Of a DNA stretch of 64,000 bases, positions 46,902-56,139 are shown one piece after another. The DNA lies in assembly GCF_023634805.2 (NCBI RefSeq), contig NZ_CP106881.1:2276001-2340000 (forward strand), read 5' to 3'. How positions within the stretch are numbered: the first letter of the stretch is position 1; each line of letters opens with the position of its first letter. This DNA is from Comamonas endophytica (lineage in GTDB: Bacteria; Pseudomonadota; Gammaproteobacteria; Burkholderiales; Burkholderiaceae_C). The notes under the pieces are model-generated. The model was not told the origin of the DNA, searched no databases, and saw only the letters and a program-made list of their open reading frames with translations. A program made the position numbers and the translations under genes.

Positions 46902-47336
46902 ATGTTCAAAGCTTTTGCTGCGGTAGTGTGCCTGGCCGTGACGGCGCCCGCCTGGGCGCAGATGTCGCCCGTGGGCCTGTGGAAGAGCGTCGACGACAAG
47001 ACCGGCGAGCCGAAGTCGGAGATCCGCATCACCGAGCAGGGCGGCGAGCTCAGCGGGCGCATCGAGAAGCTGCTGCGCCCGGGCGCCGACCCGGCGGCGC
47101 GCTGCACCGCCTGCACCGATGAACGCAAGGACCAGCCCATGGTGGGCCTGGAAATCATCCGCGGCGCGAGGAAGGCCGAAGGCAAGGAGGTCTGGGAGGG
47201 CGGCAGGATCCTCGACCCCGAATCCGGCAAGACCTACAACCTGCGCCTGACGCCTGCCGAAGGCGGCAGCAAGCTCGATGTGCGCGGCTCGGTCGGCCCC
47301 TTCGGCCGCACCCAGACCTGGTCGCGCGTGCAATGA
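46902..47336 (+). CDS. DUF2147 family exported protein
   Basis: 144 aa with a signal peptide (MFKAFAAVVCLAVTAPAWAQ). The mature part starts MSPVGLWKSVDDKTGEPKS, the usual DUF2147 opening, and contains paired Cys (ARCTACTDE) and GGRILDPESGKTYN. AGGAAG lies five bases before ATG 46902. Function is unknown. It is inserted between beta-oxidation genes, so it may act on acyl compounds in the envelope, but nothing in the sequence proves this. Confidence 0.85.
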   Translation: MFKAFAAVVCLAVTAPAWAQMSPVGLWKSVDDKTGEPKSEIRITEQGGELSGRIEKLLRPGADPAARCTACTDERKDQPMVGLEIIRGARKAEGKEVWEGGRILDPESGKTYNLRLTPAEGGSKLDVRGSVGPFGRTQTWSRVQ

Positions 47337-47382
47337 AACAGGCTCCGCCCGCCTGCGCGCGGGCGCATCAATGGAAACCAAG

Positions 47383-49794
47383 ATGTCACGATTCGCTGTG
47401 AAGAAAGTCGCCGTGCTCGGCGCCGGAGTGATGGGCGCGCAGATCGCGGCCCATCTGGTCAACGTCAAGGTGCCGGTGATCCTCTTCGACCTCCCGGCCA
47501 AGGAAGGCTCCAAGAGCGGCATTGCCGAAAAGGCCATCGCCCATCTGAAGAAGCTCAAGCCCGCGCCGCTGGGCGTGGCAGGCGACGCCGAGCTGATCCA
47601 GCCGGCCAACTACGAGGAGCACATCAAGCTGCTCAAGGGCTGCGACCTCATCATCGAGGCCATTGCCGAGCGCCTGGACTGGAAGAGCGAGCTGTACCAG
47701 AAGATCGCGCCGCATGTCGCCAGGCATGCGATCCTGGCCAGCAACACTTCGGGCCTGTCGATCACGCAGCTGGGCGAGGCCCTGCCCGAAGCGCTGCGCC
47801 CGCGCTTTTGCGGCATCCACTTCTTCAACCCGCCGCGCTACATGCAGCTGGTGGAGCTGATCGCCACGCCCGCCACCGAGGCGCGCGTGGTCGATCAGCT
47901 CGAAGCCTTTGCCACCAGCGTGCTGGGCAAGGGCGTGGTGCGCGCCAGGGACACGCCGAACTTCATTGCCAACCGCATCGGCATTGCCGGCATGCTGGGC
48001 ACCATCCACGAAGCCGGCAATTACGGCCTGGGCTATGACGTGGTCGACGACCTCACCGGCAAGAAGCTCGGCCGCGCCTCCAGCGGCACCTTCCGCACCG
48101 CCGATGTCGTGGGCCTGGACACCATGGCGCATGTGATCAAGACGCTGCAGGGCAGCCTCGATGCCGACACCGACCCGTTCTACGCCAGCTATGCCACGCC
48201 GCCGGTGCTGAGCAAGCTGCTGGAGCTGGGCCATCTGGGGCAGAAGGCCGGCGCGGGCTTCTACAAGAAGGTGGGGCGCGACATCCTGCGCTTCGAGCTC
48301 GAAAGCGCAGACTATGTGCCCGGCGGCGAAAAGGCCGACGAGGTCTATGCGCGCATGCTGAAGAAACCCGCGGCCGAGCGGCTGAAGCTGCTGCGCAATG
48401 CCGAGGGCGCGCCCGGGCAGTTTCTCTGGGCCATCCTGCGCAACAGCTTCCATTACGCGGCCGTGCATCTCGAATCCATTGCCGAGAGCGCGCGCGATGT
48501 GGACCTGGCCATGCGCTGGGGCTTCGGCATGCGCCAGGGGCCCTTCGAGCTATGGCAGGAGGCGGGCTGGCTCGAGGTCGCGAAAATGGTGCAGGAGGAC
48601 ATCGACGCGGGCAAGGCGCTGAGCCGCGCGCCGCTGCCCGCCTGGGTGTTCGAGGGCCCGGTGGCCGAGGCCGGCGGCGTGCATACGGCCGAAGGCTCGT
48701 GGAGCCCGGCGCTGCGCAAGTTCGTGCCGCGGCGCCAGCTGCCGGTCTATGCGCGCCAGCTGTTTCCCGAGCGGCTGCTGGGCGAGGCCGGCGCGGGCTT
48801 CGAGACCGCTGGCACCACCCTCAGCGAGACCGATGCGCTGCGCGTGTGGACGCTGGATGATGATGGGGACGAGCGTGTTCTGATCGCCAGCATCAAGAAC
48901 AAGATGCATGCGATCAGCCCGGCCGTGATGGAAGGGCTGATGGAAGCGCTGAAGCTGGCCGAGTCCGAGTATGCGGGCCTGGTGATCTGGTCGGGCGACG
49001 CGCCCTTCAGCGTGGGCGCCGACCTGCAGGCGACGATGCCGGCCTTTGTCGTCGGCGGCGCCGACGCGGTGGAAAGCATCGAGCAGGAGCTGCAGCAGCT
49101 GATGCTGCGCCTGCGCTACGCGCAGGTGCCGGTCGTGGCCGGCATCCACGGCATGGCGCTGGGCGGCGGCTGCGAGCTGGCCGTTTACTGCGCGCGCCGC
49201 GTGGCGCACATGGAAAGCTATATCGGCCTGGTGGAAGTCGGCGTGGGCCTGGTGCCGGGCGCGGGCGGGCTGACCTATATCGCGCGCCGCGCGGCCGAGA
49301 ATGCCGCCACGTCGACGGGCAAGGACCTGCTGCCCTTCCTGACCGAGGGCTTCACCGCCGCGGCCATGGCCAAGGTCGGCACCAGCGCGCTGGAGTCGCG
49401 CCAACTGGGCTATCTGCTCGACAGCGACATCATCGTCGCGCACAAGGACGAGGTGCTGTTCGTGGCGCTCAATGAGGCGCGCGCGCTGGCCGCCAGCGGC
49501 TGGCGCGCGCCGCATAAACGCCTGTTCCCGGTGGCGGGGCGCAGCGGCATTGCCACCATCCGCGGCTCGCTGGTCAACATGCGCGACGGCGGCTTCATCA
49601 GCGACCATGACCAGCATATCGCGACGCTGATTGCCGAGGTGGTCTGCGGCGGCGACGTCGATGCGGGCACGCTGGTCAGCGAGGAATACCTGATGCGGCT
49701 CGAGCGCAAAGCCTTCTGCAGCCTGATCGCGCACCCGAAGAGCCAGGAGCGCATCCTGGGAATGCTTTCCACGGGCAAGCCTCTTCGGAACTGA
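47383..49794 (+). CDS. 3-hydroxyacyl-CoA dehydrogenase / enoyl-CoA hydratase, FadN/FadB-like
   Basis: 803 aa bifunctional beta-oxidation enzyme. The NAD-binding domain is first (VAVLGAGVMGAQIAAHL; active-site His in FCGIHFFNPPRYMQLVE). A crotonase domain follows at the C-terminus (FSVGADLQ, GMALGGGCELAVYCARR). This order is the reverse of E. coli FadB and is that of FadN-type proteins. ATG 47383 is preferred; ATG 47371 four codons upstream is possible. The thiolase gene follows after 11 bases. Confidence 0.93.
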   Translation: MSRFAVKKVAVLGAGVMGAQIAAHLVNVKVPVILFDLPAKEGSKSGIAEKAIAHLKKLKPAPLGVAGDAELIQPANYEEHIKLLKGCDLIIEAIAERLDWKSELYQKIAPHVARHAILASNTSGLSITQLGEALPEALRPRFCGIHFFNPPRYMQLVELIATPATEARVVDQLEAFATSVLGKGVVRARDTPNFIANRIGIAGMLGTIHEAGNYGLGYDVVDDLTGKKLGRASSGTFRTADVVGLDTMAHVIKTLQGSLDADTDPFYASYATPPVLSKLLELGHLGQKAGAGFYKKVGRDILRFELESADYVPGGEKADEVYARMLKKPAAERLKLLRNAEGAPGQFLWAILRNSFHYAAVHLESIAESARDVDLAMRWGFGMRQGPFELWQEAGWLEVAKMVQEDIDAGKALSRAPLPAWVFEGPVAEAGGVHTAEGSWSPALRKFVPRRQLPVYARQLFPERLLGEAGAGFETAGTTLSETDALRVWTLDDDGDERVLIASIKNKMHAISPAVMEGLMEALKLAESEYAGLVIWSGDAPFSVGADLQATMPAFVVGGADAVESIEQELQQLMLRLRYAQVPVVAGIHGMALGGGCELAVYCARRVAHMESYIGLVEVGVGLVPGAGGLTYIARRAAENAATSTGKDLLPFLTEGFTAAAMAKVGTSALESRQLGYLLDSDIIVAHKDEVLFVALNEARALAASGWRAPHKRLFPVAGRSGIATIRGSLVNMRDGGFISDHDQHIATLIAEVVCGGDVDAGTLVSEEYLMRLERKAFCSLIAHPKSQERILGMLSTGKPLRN

Positions 49795-49805
49795 AGGAAA
49801 AGAAC

Positions 49806-51002
49806 ATGAAACAGATCCAGGACGCCTATATCGTTGCCGCGACGCGCACGCCCATCGGCCGCTCGCACAAGGGCTTTTTCCGCAACTACCGGCCCGACGA
49901 CCTGCTGGCGACGACGCTCAAGAGCGCGCTGGCCCAGGTGCCGGGGCTCGATCCGGCCGCCATCGAGGACATCGTCTGCGGCTGCGCGATTCCGGAAGCG
50001 CAGCAGGGCCTGAACGTGGCGCGCATCGCGGCCGTGCTGGCCGGGCTGCCGACCAGCGTCGGCGGCATCACCGTCAACCGCTTCTGTGCCTCCGGCCTGT
50101 CGGCGGTGCAGATGGCGGCCGACCGCATCCGCGTGGGCGAGGCCGACGTGATGATCGCCGCGGGCGTGGAAAGCATGAGCATGGTGCCGATGATGGGCAA
50201 TGCGCCCAGCCTGTCGCCGAGCATCTTCGAGCGCGATGGCGATGTCGGCATCGCCTACGGCATGGGCCTGACGGCCGAGAAGGTGGCGCAGCAATGGAAG
50301 GTCAGCCGCGAGGCGCAGGACGCGTTTGCGCTGGCCTCGCACCAAAAAGCCCTGGCGGCCCAGGCCGCGGGCGCCTTTGCCGACGAGATCACGCCCATCG
50401 AGGTCACCGACCGCGCGCCGGATCTGGCCACGGGCAGGATTGCATTGAACCAGCGCACGGTATCGCTCGATGAAGGGCCGCGTCCCGACACCAGCGCCGA
50501 GGGCCTGGCCAAACTGCGCACGGTGTTTGCCGCGCGCGGCACCGTGACGGCCGGCAACAGTTCGCAGACCAGCGATGGCGCGGGCGCGCTGATCCTGGCG
50601 AGCGAGTCGGCCATCCAGCGCTTCGGCCTGACGCCGCTGGCGCGCTTCGTCAGCTTCGCCAGCAAGGGCGTGCCGCCGGCGATCATGGGCATCGGCCCGA
50701 TCGAGGCCATTCCCGCGGCGCTGCGCTATGCGGGCCTGCGCCAGCAGGACATCGACTGGTTCGAGCTCAACGAGGCCTTTGCGGCGCAGTCGCTGGCCGT
50801 GATCGATACATTGGGCCTCGACCCCGAAAAGGTCAATCCCATGGGTGGCGCGATTGCGCTGGGCCATCCGCTGGGCGCCACCGGCGCGATCCGCGCGGCC
50901 ACGGTGGTGCATGCGCTGCGCCGCAACCAGCTCAAATACGGGATGGTGACGATGTGCGTGGGGATGGGGCAGGGGGCGGCCGGTATCTTTGAGCGAGTGT
51001 GA
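49806..51002 (+). CDS. fadA: Acetyl-CoA acyltransferase (3-ketoacyl-CoA thiolase)
   Basis: Thiolytic cleavage of 3-ketoacyl-CoA, the last step of each beta-oxidation round. 398 aa. The nucleophile is Cys94 in VNRFCASGLSAVQ. GHPLGATGAIR carries the active-site His, and CVGMGQGAAG the second Cys. It follows the fadB-like gene closely and probably works with it. A biosynthetic acetoacetyl-CoA thiolase is less likely given the operon. Confidence 0.93.
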   Translation: MKQIQDAYIVAATRTPIGRSHKGFFRNYRPDDLLATTLKSALAQVPGLDPAAIEDIVCGCAIPEAQQGLNVARIAAVLAGLPTSVGGITVNRFCASGLSAVQMAADRIRVGEADVMIAAGVESMSMVPMMGNAPSLSPSIFERDGDVGIAYGMGLTAEKVAQQWKVSREAQDAFALASHQKALAAQAAGAFADEITPIEVTDRAPDLATGRIALNQRTVSLDEGPRPDTSAEGLAKLRTVFAARGTVTAGNSSQTSDGAGALILASESAIQRFGLTPLARFVSFASKGVPPAIMGIGPIEAIPAALRYAGLRQQDIDWFELNEAFAAQSLAVIDTLGLDPEKVNPMGGAIALGHPLGATGAIRAATVVHALRRNQLKYGMVTMCVGMGQGAAGIFERV

Positions 51003-51058
51003 CGGGTAGAGTCACCAAAAGGACCGGCCCGGCGCCGGTTTCAGCCCACACTCGGCGC

Positions 51059-51883
51059 ATGACCATGACCCATCCTCTTGATTCGGCACTGCAGCTTCAG
51101 CCCGTCTCCCCGGGCCAATACGAGGGCCAGACCAGCCCCGCCTACTGGAATATGGTCGGGCCCTTTGGCGGGATCACGGCCGCGACGCTGGTCAAGGCCG
51201 TGATGGAGCATCCGCAGCGCCTGGGCGAGCCGTTGTCTCTCACGGTGAACTATGCGGGCGCGCTCGCGGCCGGCGCCTTCACGCTGCAGGTCACGCCGGT
51301 GCGCACCAACCGCTCGACCCAGCACTGGACCCTGTCGGTTCTGCAGACCGATGCCGAGGGCGAACTGGTGGTGACGACCACCGCCACGGTGGTGACGGCG
51401 GTGCGCCGCGAGACCTGGAGCATTTCCGACGAGCCCATGCCCGAGGTCGCCGGGCCCGGTGAGCTCAAGCGCATCGCGCCGGGCTTTGGCGTCGAATGGC
51501 TCTCGCGCTACGAGATGCGCCCGGTGCGCGGCGCGCTGCCGCGCGACTGGGATGGTTCGGTCAACCCCAGCCTGTCGCAGCTGTGGATGCGCGACGATCC
51601 GCCGCGCCCGCTGGATTTCTGCGCGCTGGCGGCGCTGGCCGACGTGTTCTTTCCGCGCGTGTGGCTGCGCCGCGCGCGCCGCGTGCCGGCGGGCACGGTG
51701 TCGATCACGGTGTATTTCCACGCCAGCCAGGCGCAGCTGCAGACCACGGGCACGGGCTATGTGCTGGGCCAGGCGCGCGGGCAGGAATTCCGCAATGGCT
51801 TCTTCGACCAGACGGCGCAGCTGTGGAACGAGGCCGGGTATCTGCTGGCTACCAGCCACCAGATTGTCTATTTCAAGGAATGA
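51059..51883 (+). CDS. Acyl-CoA thioesterase, TesB-like double hot-dog protein
   Basis: 274 aa. The N-terminal half has WNMVGPFGGITAATLVKAV and SLTVNYAGAL. The C-terminal half ends NGFFDQTAQLWNEAGYLLATS, a typical thioesterase hot-dog ending, and includes the acidic LDFCALAALADVFFPRVW. This fits the Acyl-CoA thioesterase/TesB-related family that releases free fatty acid from acyl-CoA. ATG 51059 with a second Met two codons later. It sits inside the beta-oxidation operon. Confidence 0.85.
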   Translation: MTMTHPLDSALQLQPVSPGQYEGQTSPAYWNMVGPFGGITAATLVKAVMEHPQRLGEPLSLTVNYAGALAAGAFTLQVTPVRTNRSTQHWTLSVLQTDAEGELVVTTTATVVTAVRRETWSISDEPMPEVAGPGELKRIAPGFGVEWLSRYEMRPVRGALPRDWDGSVNPSLSQLWMRDDPPRPLDFCALAALADVFFPRVWLRRARRVPAGTVSITVYFHASQAQLQTTGTGYVLGQARGQEFRNGFFDQTAQLWNEAGYLLATSHQIVYFKE

Positions 51884-51913
51884 GACGCGCGCTGCGCAGG
51901 AGAAAATGACGCC

Positions 51914-52699
51914 ATGACCGCTACCACCACCTCCGATATCCTGGTGCACACCGAAGCCGGTGTCTGCACGCTGACCTTCAACCGCGTCGCGAAGAAGAAT
52001 TCCATCACCCAGGCCATGTATGGCGCCATGGCCGATGCGCTGGCCGCGGCGCGCGAAGACGCCGCGGTGCGTGTGCTGGTGTTCCAGGGCGACCTGGCGA
52101 TCTTCAGCGCCGGCAACGACCTGGGCGACTTCCTGAACGCATCGGGCAACAGCCTGGGCGGCGATACCCCGGTCATGCGCTTCATGCACCAGCTCGCCGA
52201 CTTCCCCAAGCCGGTCATCGCCGCGGTCTGCGGCCCGGCCGTGGGCATCGGCACCACGCTGCTGCTGCATTGCGACCTGGTCTATGCGGGCGACAACGCG
52301 GCTTTCTCGCTGCCTTTCGTGAACCTGGGCCTGTGCCCCGAGTTCGGCTCCAGCCTGCTGCTGCCCCAGCTCATGGGCTACCACCGCGCGGCCGAGGCCC
52401 TGCTGCTGGGCGAGCCCTTCCTGGCGGAAGCGGCGCTGGAGGTCGGCCTGGTCAACCGCGTGGTGCCGCCCAGCGAGTGCAACGCGCTGGCGCAGCGCCA
52501 GGCGCGCAAGCTGGCGGCCAAGCCGCTGAGCGCGCTGATCGAATCCAAGCGCCTGATGAAAGCCGGGCAGGCCACGCAGGTGCGCACGCGCATGGCCGAG
52601 GAAGGGGAGAGCTTTGGCCGCATGCTGCATGAGCCGGCGGCACGCGAGGCGGTATCGGCCTTCATGGAAAAGCGCCACCCCGATTTCAGCAGGATCTGA
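51914..52699 (+). CDS. Enoyl-CoA hydratase/isomerase family protein
   Basis: 261 aa single crotonase domain. The oxyanion-hole segments are FSAGNDLGDFL and AAVCGPAVGIGTTLLLHCDL; FVNLGLCPEFGSSLLLP follows. The Asp in the PEFGSS region, where hydratases usually carry Glu, fits an isomerase-type or atypical member, so the exact reaction is open. Last gene of the operon. A dispersed repeat begins four bases after its stop. Confidence 0.88.
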   Translation: MTATTTSDILVHTEAGVCTLTFNRVAKKNSITQAMYGAMADALAAAREDAAVRVLVFQGDLAIFSAGNDLGDFLNASGNSLGGDTPVMRFMHQLADFPKPVIAAVCGPAVGIGTTLLLHCDLVYAGDNAAFSLPFVNLGLCPEFGSSLLLPQLMGYHRAAEALLLGEPFLAEAALEVGLVNRVVPPSECNALAQRQARKLAAKPLSALIESKRLMKAGQATQVRTRMAEEGESFGRMLHEPAAREAVSAFMEKRHPDFSRI

Positions 52700-52702
52700 G
52701 TG

Positions 52703-52819
52703 CACCCCCTGAGCGGCTGTCGCCCTAGGCGGGCCCGCGTTTCCCGCTCTCATCCTTCGGTAGAGGGGGAGGCTTAGGGACGGCACCCTTGCGGCGGGGC
52801 GGCCCTTGCTCGGTGCCCC
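52703..52819 (+). repeat. 3'-end repeat element, copy after the enoyl-CoA hydratase gene
   Basis: Starts CACCCCCTGAGCGGCT (52703-52718), contains CTCATCCTTCGGT and GGCACCCT, and ends CTCGGTGCCCC (52809-52819). The same blocks occur in inverted orientation at 53698-53790. It is about 24 bases longer than the other copy. Parts can fold into C-rich/G-rich hairpins. The remainder of the gap up to bactofilin holds a small palindrome but no gene. Confidence 0.75.
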
Positions 52820-52876
52820 TGGGCTGGGCCATGCTTGCTCAAAGAATGGGGGGTTACGCAAGCCGTAGAAGATGAT

Positions 52877-52889
52877 TGACTGTCAGTCA
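52877..52889. promoter_or_regulatory. Perfect small palindrome upstream of bactofilin
   Basis: TGACTGTCAGTCA has 5-base arms (TGACT/AGTCA) around GTC, about 135 bases before the bactofilin start. It could be a regulator site, TetR-like in form, but no factor is assigned. Confidence 0.3.
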
Positions 52890-53024
52890 GATGCTCGTAG
52901 CTGTGTAATCAAGAAACGCTTGCAAGCAGATGCGTCAATCGAACAGATTGGTTACTTTTATTGCGAGATAAGGGAAATTGCCGCTGGGTTGGACCTCTAG
53001 GATGGGCGCTTTCTAGGAGAGACC

Positions 53025-53663
53025 ATGGCTGTGCAGAACCCCTTTTTTGGCAAGCGTGACAACGACAGTTTCACCCCCCGTAGCCCCGCGACGACCGGCT
53101 TGGCCTCGACTGGCACCAGCTTTGGTGCCAGCCAACCGGCTGGCTCCAGCAGCGCCAGCGCGGCAAGCACGGCCAGCACGGCCAGCACATCGCAGTCGCA
53201 AAGCGAAGGCGGCAGCCGCCTGATCGTCGGGCCGAACATCAAGCTCAAGGGCGTGGAGATCACCGATTGCGACACGCTGGTCGTCGAGGGCACGGTCGAG
53301 GCGACGATGGATTCGCGCGTCATCGAGATTGCCGAGCAGGGCGCCTTCCATGGCACGGCCGAGATCGACGTGGCCGAGATCCGCGGCGTATTCGACGGCA
53401 CGCTGGTCGTGCGCCAGAAGCTGGTCATCTACGGCACGGGCAAGGTCAGCGGCAAGATCCGCTACGGCAAGGTCGTGATCGAGGAGGGCGGCGAGCTGAC
53501 AGGCCAGATCGAGGCCGGTCCGGCCTCCAAGACCGCGGCGCCGGCAGCCAGCAAGGCATCGGATGCAGCAGCCAGTGCCGCTGCGGCTATCCCGGCCTCG
53601 GTCGCCAGCGCCCCCGCCGCGGTGGCCAGCCAGCCGCGCCAAGCGGTCAGCGTATCGGCCTGA
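53025..53663 (+). CDS. Bactofilin
   Basis: 212 aa cytoskeletal protein that polymerises without nucleotide and often organises cell-wall or envelope machinery. A Ser/Thr/Ala-rich N-terminal tail precedes the beta-helical core (about 66-165) with RLIVGPNIKLKGVEI, DTLVVEGTVEATM, AEIRGVFDGTLVV and GKIRYGKVVIEEGGELTGQI. A low-complexity Ala/Ser C-terminal tail follows. GAGA lies just before the ATG. The gene sits alone between two inverted repeat copies. No adjacent peptidase gene is seen. Confidence 0.93.
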   Translation: MAVQNPFFGKRDNDSFTPRSPATTGLASTGTSFGASQPAGSSSASAASTASTASTSQSQSEGGSRLIVGPNIKLKGVEITDCDTLVVEGTVEATMDSRVIEIAEQGAFHGTAEIDVAEIRGVFDGTLVVRQKLVIYGTGKVSGKIRYGKVVIEEGGELTGQIEAGPASKTAAPAASKASDAAASAAAAIPASVASAPAAVASQPRQAVSVSA

Positions 53664-53697
53664 AATATTCGCGGCTCAACTGACATGTCTTAACTAA

Positions 53698-53790
53698 GGG
53701 GCACCGAGGAAGGACCGCCCCGCACCGAGGGTGCCGTCCCCCTCCACCGAAGGATGAGAGGGGGAAGCGGCGTGAGCCGCTCAGGGGGTG
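53698..53790 (-). repeat. 3'-end repeat element, copy at the yciA end
   Basis: Inverted copy of the element at 52703-52819. On the minus strand it reads CACCCCCTGAGCGGCT (53790-53775) through CTCATCCTTCGGT to CTCGGTGCCCC. It overlaps the last codons and stop of the yciA gene: the TGA inside CCCCCTGAGC is the yciA stop. Confidence 0.78.
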
Positions 53791-54233
53791 CTTTCCTTGA
53801 TTCCCAGGCGCCAGGCCGCGATCTGCGCATTCTCGGGCAGGGCCTGCGGCTTGCCCTCGGCATCGATGGCCACATAGGTCAGCAGCGCTTCCGTCACCTT
53901 GACGAAACGGCCCTGGGCGTGAAAGCGCTCGGCATAGACCTCCACATCCACCGTCACCGAAGTGCGGCCGATGCGCTGCACGCTGGAGTAGAACGACAGG
54001 ATGTCGCCCACGCGCACCGGCTGCTTGAACACGAATTCGTTCACGGCCACCGTCACCATGCGCGGGCCCAGCCGCGAGGGCAGCACCGAGCCGGCCAGAT
54101 CGACCTGCGCCATGACCCAGCCGCCGAAGATGTCGCCATTGGCGTTGACGTCGGCCGGCATGGGAATCACCTTGAGCACGAGATCCTTGTCTGCGGGCAA
54201 GGAGTGGGGAGGAAGGTCTGGACGCGGAGGCAT
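53781..54233 (-). CDS. yciA: Acyl-CoA thioesterase, YciA family
   Basis: 150 aa single hot-dog thioesterase for a broad range of acyl-CoAs in the cytoplasm. KVIPMPADVNANGDIFGGWV holds the catalytic Asp/Asn region; FVFKQPVRVGDILSFYSSV and SVTVDVEVYAER follow. ATG 54233 is chosen because the longer upstream frame overlaps the divergent exporter. Its last residues (S-T-P) and stop codon come from a dispersed repeat, so the natural C-terminus may have been altered by the insertion. Confidence 0.9.
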   Translation of the reverse strand: MPPRPDLPPHSLPADKDLVLKVIPMPADVNANGDIFGGWVMAQVDLAGSVLPSRLGPRMVTVAVNEFVFKQPVRVGDILSFYSSVQRIGRTSVTVDVEVYAERFHAQGRFVKVTEALLTYVAIDAEGKPQALPENAQIAAWRLGIKESTP

Positions 54234-54271
54234 TGGCACAATCGGGAATACAACAACCGAAATTGTCCCCG

Positions 54272-56098
54272 ATGCGCCGCTCTGCCGAGTCTTCTCCGGA
54301 TTTACCCTTATCCGCTTCCCCAGCATCCGGCGCCGGCTGGGCCACGCTGAAGCGCCTGTTGCCCTATCTCTGGGACTACAAATGGCGTGTGCTTGCCGCG
54401 CTGCTGTTCATGGTGGCGGCGAAGCTGGCCAATGTCGGCGTGCCGGTGCTGCTCAAGCAACTGGTCGATGCGCTGACGCTGAAGCCCGGCGACCCGGCCG
54501 CGGTGCTGGTGGTGCCGGCGGCCCTGCTGCTGGCCTATGGCGCGCTGCGCTTTTGCACCTCGCTGTTCACCGAGCTGCGCGAGCTGGTGTTCGCCAAGGC
54601 CACGCAGGGCGCGGCGCGCTCCATCGCGCTCAAGACCTTCGAGCACCTGCATGCGCTGAGCCTGCGCTTCCATCTCGAGCGACAGACCGGGGGCATGACG
54701 CGCGACATCGAGCGCGGCGTGCGCAGCACCGAGTCGCTGATCTCGTATTCGCTCTACAGCATCCTGCCGACGCTGATCGAGATGGCGCTGGTGCTGTCGA
54801 TCCTGGCGCTGCGCTTCGATGCCTGGTTCGCGGTGATCACGCTGGCGGCGCTGCTGACCTACATCACCTTCACGGTGCTGGTGACCGGCTGGCGCACGCG
54901 TTTTCGGCGCGAGGCCAATGCCCAGGAGTCGGCGGCGCACACCAAGGCCGTGGATTCGCTGCTGAACTACGAGACCGTCAAGTACTTCAACAACGAGGGC
55001 TTCGAGGCGCGCCGCTATGACGAGAACCTCGAGGAGCTGCGCCGCGTGCGGCTGCGCAGCCAGTCCTCGCTGAGCCTGCTCAACGCGGGCCAGCAGATCA
55101 TCATCGCCACCGCGCTGGTCGCCATCCTGTGGCGCGCGACGCAGGGCGTGGTCGACGGCCGGCTGACGCTCGGGGATCTTGTCATGGTCAATGCCTTCAT
55201 GATCCAGCTGTATATCCCGCTGAACTTCCTGGGCGTGCTCTACCGCGAGATCAAGCAGAGCCTGGTCGATCTGGACCGCATGTTCACGCTCATGGATCGC
55301 GAGCGCGAGGTGGCTGACGCGCCCGATGCGCAGCCGCTGCAGCCTGGCGATGCCCCGGCCGTGCGCTTCGAGAACGTGCACTTCGCCTATGACCCGGCGC
55401 GCCCCATCCTGCGCGGCGTCAGCTTCGAGATTCCCGCGGGCAAGACCGTGGCGGTGGTCGGGCCTTCCGGTTCGGGCAAGTCCACGCTGGCGCGGCTGCT
55501 GTTCCGTTTCTACGACGTGCAGCAGGGGCGGGTGATGATCGGCGGGCAGGACATCCGCGGCGTGACCCAGGCCAGCGTGCGCCAGGCGATCGGCATCGTG
55601 CCGCAGGACACGGTGCTGTTCAACGACAGCGTCGAATACAACATTGCCTACGGCCGCCCCGGCGCGAGCCACGAGGAGGTGGCGGCCGCGGCGCGCGCCG
55701 CGCGCATCCACGATTTCATTGCCGGCACGCCGCAGGGCTATGCCACGCGCGTCGGCGAGCGCGGGCTCAAGCTGTCGGGTGGCGAGAAGCAGCGCGTGGC
55801 GATTGCGCGCACGCTGCTCAAGGACCCGCCGGTCCTGGTCTTCGACGAAGCCACCTCGGCGCTGGACTCGGCCAACGAGCGCGCGATCCAGGCCGAGCTG
55901 CGCAGCGCGGCGCGCGGCAAGACCACGCTGCTGATCGCGCACCGCCTGTCCACGGTGGTCGATGCCCATGAGATCCTGGTGCTGGAGGCCGGCGAGATCA
56001 TCGAGCGCGGCACCCATGGACAGCTGCTGGCGCTCGGCGGACGCTATGCACGGATGTGGTCGATGCAGCAGAGCCAGGGCGCCGAGGCCCTGGCCTGA
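54272..56098 (+). CDS. atm1: Atm1-type ABC exporter (membrane and ATPase domains fused)
   Basis: 608 aa half-transporter acting as a homodimer in the inner membrane. Six membrane segments (about 35-330) include [20 protein letters not shown], the signature of the Atm1/HMT1/ABCB7 group that exports glutathione-linked sulfur or metal conjugates. The ATPase has Walker [10 protein letters not shown], the signature [13 protein letters not shown] and Walker [13 protein letters not shown] 54272 is chosen; upstream lies the yciA promoter region. The substrate is not known. Confidence 0.92.
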   Translation: MRRSAESSPDLPLSASPASGAGWATLKRLLPYLWDYKWRVLAALLFMVAAKLANVGVPVLLKQLVDALTLKPGDPAAVLVVPAALLLAYGALRFCTSLFTELRELVFAKATQGAARSIALKTFEHLHALSLRFHLERQTGGMTRDIERGVRSTESLISYSLYSILPTLIEMALVLSILALRFDAWFAVITLAALLTYITFTVLVTGWRTRFRREANAQESAAHTKAVDSLLNYETVKYFNNEGFEARRYDENLEELRRVRLRSQSSLSLLNAGQQIIIATALVAILWRATQGVVDGRLTLGDLVMVNAFMIQLYIPLNFLGVLYREIKQSLVDLDRMFTLMDREREVADAPDAQPLQPGDAPAVRFENVHFAYDPARPILRGVSFEIPAGKTVAVVGPSGSGKSTLARLLFRFYDVQQGRVMIGGQDIRGVTQASVRQAIGIVPQDTVLFNDSVEYNIAYGRPGASHEEVAAAARAARIHDFIAGTPQGYATRVGERGLKLSGGEKQRVAIARTLLKDPPVLVFDEATSALDSANERAIQAELRSAARGKTTLLIAHRLSTVVDAHEILVLEAGEIIERGTHGQLLALGGRYARMWSMQQSQGAEALA

Positions 56099-56139
56099 AA
56101 GCTGCATTCCGTTTTTACCTTGGACTTTGAACTGTTCCC

